Shown: piece after piece, positions 6,629 through 8,463 of the stretch
How the letters are laid out: the number at the start of each line of letters is the position of its first letter
Position numbering within the stretch: position 1 is the stretch's first letter
NCBI GenBank assembly: GCA_002730655.1
Contig: PCAT01000094.1
Span: forward strand, 1 to 8,463
Length of the DNA stretch: 8,463 bases
Source: Balneola sp.
Lineage (GTDB): Bacteria; Bacteroidota; Rhodothermia; Balneolales; Balneolaceae
Reading direction: 5' to 3'
The notes under the pieces: generated by a model
The model's input: the letters and a program-made list of their open reading frames with translations, nothing else
What the model was told of the DNA's origin: nothing
Databases searched by the model: none
Program-made: the position numbers and the translations under genes

Positions 6629-6925
6629 ACTAACCAAATAATAGGAGGTTTATCAAATAGAGCAAACCAGCAAAGCGTGCTACTAATTGACCACAGCCAG
6701 AGGCTGCAATATTGATTGAAATACTAAGATGAAAAAAACTCCTTAACTTTCTCTTCACCTATTTTAGCGTATCACTATCTATTTAACTAAATGCACAACT
6801 TAGGCTTAAAAGTTCCCAAGATTTAATATTAAATAAACCTTGTGATGCATTTGTCTGATTTTTGTCATGATTTGATAAGGCTTTTTACTGAGATCTATAA
6901 GGTTTTTGCTATTGCAGACTAGGGA
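6629..6925. other. Convergent intergenic region, possibly a structured minus-strand 3' UTR or small RNA
   Basis: About 300 bp between the hairpin and the FKBP stop codon with no plausible protein gene. A small hairpin CAGCC-AGA-GGCTG lies at 6694-6706, within a stretch (6661-6706) that is richer in GC than its surroundings. AGGAGG occurs on the plus strand at 6644-6649 but no start codon follows at a useful distance. An imperfect direct repeat beginning ATAAGG occurs at 6875 and 6897, two helical turns apart. If the FKBP/pnt transcript ends at the 6601-6628 hairpin, all of this is a long 3' UTR; alternatively a separate short minus-strand RNA ends there. I found no clear promoter for such an RNA. 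Confidence 0.4.
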
Positions 6926-7411
6926 TTAATTGGTTTGAAAAAGTAATATTTCAAACTCCAGTGAGGCATTTGCTAGAATATCAGAGCCTATACCGTTTTT
7001 CCCATAAGCATAAACAGAAGGGATATACAGAGTGATGCGCCCGCCCTCTTTTATGAGTGGGATTCCAATCTGCCAGCCTGTTATTAAATTTTCTAAAGGA
7101 AAATTTATAGGTGTAGAACGACTATCGAATATATTCCCATTCAATGTTTTGCCCTCATAGCTCACCGAAACATTAGAACAGTAATTGGGTCGATCACCAT
7201 CGCCACTACGTTTTATTATATATCGCAGGCCGGAAGGGTGTGTTTGTGCTTCGATGTTATTCGATGCTAAATAAGCGTCAATTACTTCAATATCTTTGGT
7301 CAACTGCTCTTGATTAACAGCTAAATTTGGTTCTAATGAGCATTCGTCCTTGGAGCATCCCAGCCAAAGGATAGCTATTATAGTAGCAATTAAGGGGTAA
7401 TTATACTTCAT
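6926..7411 (-). CDS. FKBP-type peptidyl-prolyl cis-trans isomerase lipoprotein
   Basis: A 161-residue envelope lipoprotein that should catalyse proline isomerisation during folding of exported proteins. A signal peptide (K2 to G18, hydrophobic core I8-L17) ends in W-L-G-C19, the likely lipidated Cys; Trp at -3 is unusual for a lipobox. The mature start C-S-K-D-E resembles the Bacteroidota surface-export signal (Lys followed by two acidic residues), so it may be exposed on the outer membrane surface. A spacer of about 40 residues leads to an FKBP domain (about 60-161). Pocket residues match FKBP12 by eye: Tyr85 (Y26), Phe95-Asp96 (F36-D37), Phe104 (F46), Trp113 (W59), Tyr136 in Y-A-Y-G (Y82) and Phe153 (F99), so it looks catalytically complete. 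GldI-type gliding-motility FKBPs are similar in architecture, but I cannot assign it there. Its ATG (7409-7411) overlaps the end of pntB by 11 bp, so the two are probably co-translated. Confidence 0.88.
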   Translation of the reverse strand: MKYNYPLIATIIAILWLGCSKDECSLEPNLAVNQEQLTKDIEVIDAYLASNNIEAQTHPSGLRYIIKRSGDGDRPNYCSNVSVSYEGKTLNGNIFDSRSTPINFPLENLITGWQIGIPLIKEGGRITLYIPSVYAYGKNGIGSDILANASLEFEILLFQTN

Positions 7412-8463
7412 TCAACGCTTCATTAAGAGCCTGCAAGCTTTTTTTTGCGTCGCCAAAGAACATTTGATTTTTTTCAGCATAGAACAAGGGATTATCGATA
7501 CCCGCATATCCTACGCTCAATGATCGTTTAAAAACAACGGTTCGTTTTGCTTCATCTACATTTAGAATGGGCATACCATAAATAGGTCCTGTTGGATCTG
7601 TTTTAGCTAGTGGATTTACTACATCATTCGCTCCTATAATGAGTACTACATCGGTAGTAGTAAACTCGGGGTTTATTTCATCCATATCTTTTAAAAGGTC
7701 GTAAGGGACGTCTGCCTCTGCTAATAAAACATTCATATGTCCAGGCATGCGACCTGCAACCGGATGAATTCCGTATTTGACCTGAACGCCACGAGACTCG
7801 AGTTTGGTGGCTACCTCTTTTACAATATGTTGCGCTTGAGCAACAGCAAGACCATAGCCAGGAACAATCACCACTTTGGAAGCATAGGCGACTTGAATAG
7901 CTAAATCTTCAGCAGAGGTTTCGCGAACGGTCTTGTCGCCATCCCCACTTGCCCCAGGTCCACCAGCTGCGGCCCCAAAGCTACCAAAAATCACATTAAC
8001 CAAACTACGATTCATGGCTTTACACATTATGTTGGTTAGAATAAGTCCAGCAGCTCCTACCAATGCCCCTGAAACAATTAGCAGGTTATTCTGTAATACG
8101 AATCCGGCCATTGCTGCCGCAATACCAGAATAGGAATTGAGTAAGGAGATTACCACTGGCATATCGGCTCCACCTATTGGGATTACGGAGGTTACCCCAA
8201 TGAGTAGAGATATACCTAGAATTACCCAAAATAAAGTAGGATTGTTAGGATCGTAGGCAAAATATCCTATAAGTCCTAAGGTGGTAATCATAGCCCCAAT
8301 GTTAATGATATTTAAACCAGGGAAGGTAATCGCATTTCCAGAAATGAAGCCACTTAATTTACCAAAGGCAATAAAACTACCAGTAAAGGTCAGTGCTCCA
8401 ATAAATACACTAAGCCCAATGGAAGCTAACCCTGTTGTATCAAAACTTAAAATATCAGATTTA
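7401..8463 (-). CDS. pntB: NAD(P) transhydrogenase subunit beta (N-terminus outside window)
   Basis: PntB forms the membrane domain and NADP(H)-binding domain III of the proton-translocating transhydrogenase, which uses the proton gradient to drive hydride transfer from NADH to NADP+. The frame is open to the window edge; 353 residues are visible, against about 460 for the whole protein, so roughly 110 are missing. The visible part starts in the membrane domain (T-F-T-G-S-F-I-A-F-G-K-L, then further helices) and includes V-I-P-I-G-G-A-D-M-P. A Gly/Ala-rich linker (about 165-180, counted from the first visible codon) leads to domain III, with the NADP-binding G-Y-G-L-A-V-A-Q-A-Q (202-211), G-I-H-P-V-A-G-R-M-P-G-H-M-N, D-E-I-N, G-A-N-D, K-R-S (312-314) and G-D-A-K (337-340). 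All match E. coli PntB closely. The alpha subunit gene(s) should lie upstream, beyond 8463. The internal ATG at 8289-8291 is within the membrane domain and is not the start. Confidence 0.95.
   Translation of the reverse strand, partial: KSDILSFDTTGLASIGLSVFIGALTFTGSFIAFGKLSGFISGNAITFPGLNIINIGAMITTLGLIGYFAYDPNNPTLFWVILGISLLIGVTSVIPIGGADMPVVISLLNSYSGIAAAMAGFVLQNNLLIVSGALVGAAGLILTNIMCKAMNRSLVNVIFGSFGAAAGGPGASGDGDKTVRETSAEDLAIQVAYASKVVIVPGYGLAVAQAQHIVKEVATKLESRGVQVKYGIHPVAGRMPGHMNVLLAEADVPYDLLKDMDEINPEFTTTDVVLIIGANDVVNPLAKTDPTGPIYGMPILNVDEAKRTVVFKRSLSVGYAGIDNPLFYAEKNQMFFGDAKKSLQALNEALNEV

Noticed and set aside
6644..6649. AGGAGG as a ribosome-binding site
   Set aside because: No start codon lies within a usable distance downstream, and Bacteroidota rarely use this sequence.
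6729..6743. Tiny frame M-K-K-T-P just after an A-rich stretch, considered as a leader peptide
   Set aside because: It has five codons, no ribosome-binding site and no plus-strand gene downstream to attenuate.
7933..8133. Plus-strand open frame of 66 codons within pntB
   Set aside because: It is a Pro/Ala-rich shadow of the Gly/Ala-rich pntB linker and membrane region.

Overview
The window looks like part of a Bacteroidota chromosome (Flavobacteriia or Cytophagia-like), probably from a free-living aquatic or marine member. The evidence is a low overall GC, almost no Shine-Dalgarno sequences, a DUF975 membrane protein, a lipoprotein whose mature N-terminus (C-S-K-D-E) resembles the Bacteroidota surface-export signal, and a PntB-type transhydrogenase overlapping an FKBP lipoprotein gene. 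The taxon is an inference from style and gene content.

Layout. (1) Positions 1-3564 are very AT-rich. They hold the 3' end of an unidentified gene (+), a DUF975 integral membrane protein (-), then a translationally coupled pair on the + strand: an AdiC-like APC amino-acid/amine transporter and a single-component-type Rieske non-haem iron oxygenase. (2) Positions 3603-4310 (-) carry endonuclease III (nth), with unusual changes in its helix-hairpin-helix loop and iron-sulfur cysteine pattern. (3) Positions 4311-5249 are a decayed zone: about 500 bp without a gene, then an HxlR-family regulator broken by two apparent single-base deletions. (4) Positions 5307-6596 (+) encode an intact spinster-like MFS transporter, probably the former target or neighbour of that regulator. 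(5) Positions 6597-6925 are a convergent intergenic region with a strong hairpin whose U-tract lies on the minus strand. (6) Positions 6926-8463 (-) hold an FKBP-type peptidyl-prolyl isomerase lipoprotein and the truncated pntB gene, overlapping by 11 bp.

How the genes may work together. The clearest functional unit is the transporter-Rieske pair, whose ATGA stop/start overlap suggests uptake or exchange of a small amine or amino-acid-like compound followed by its oxidation. Active-site spacing in the Rieske protein resembles the carnitine/choline/betaine oxygenase type more than the aromatic-ring type, but no reductase partner is visible. The transporter has no ATG, GTG or TTG at the position where its family normally starts; the first ATG lies inside transmembrane helix 1. 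The gene is therefore either started at a non-standard codon, damaged, or affected by a sequence error. The pnt/FKBP unit belongs to NADPH/NADH balancing at the inner membrane plus an envelope chaperone.

I do not see a mobile element, CRISPR array, tRNA, rRNA or defence system. The points most worth checking are the transporter-Rieske pair and its start codon, the altered Nth protein, the broken HxlR gene, and the structured convergent region at 6601-6740.
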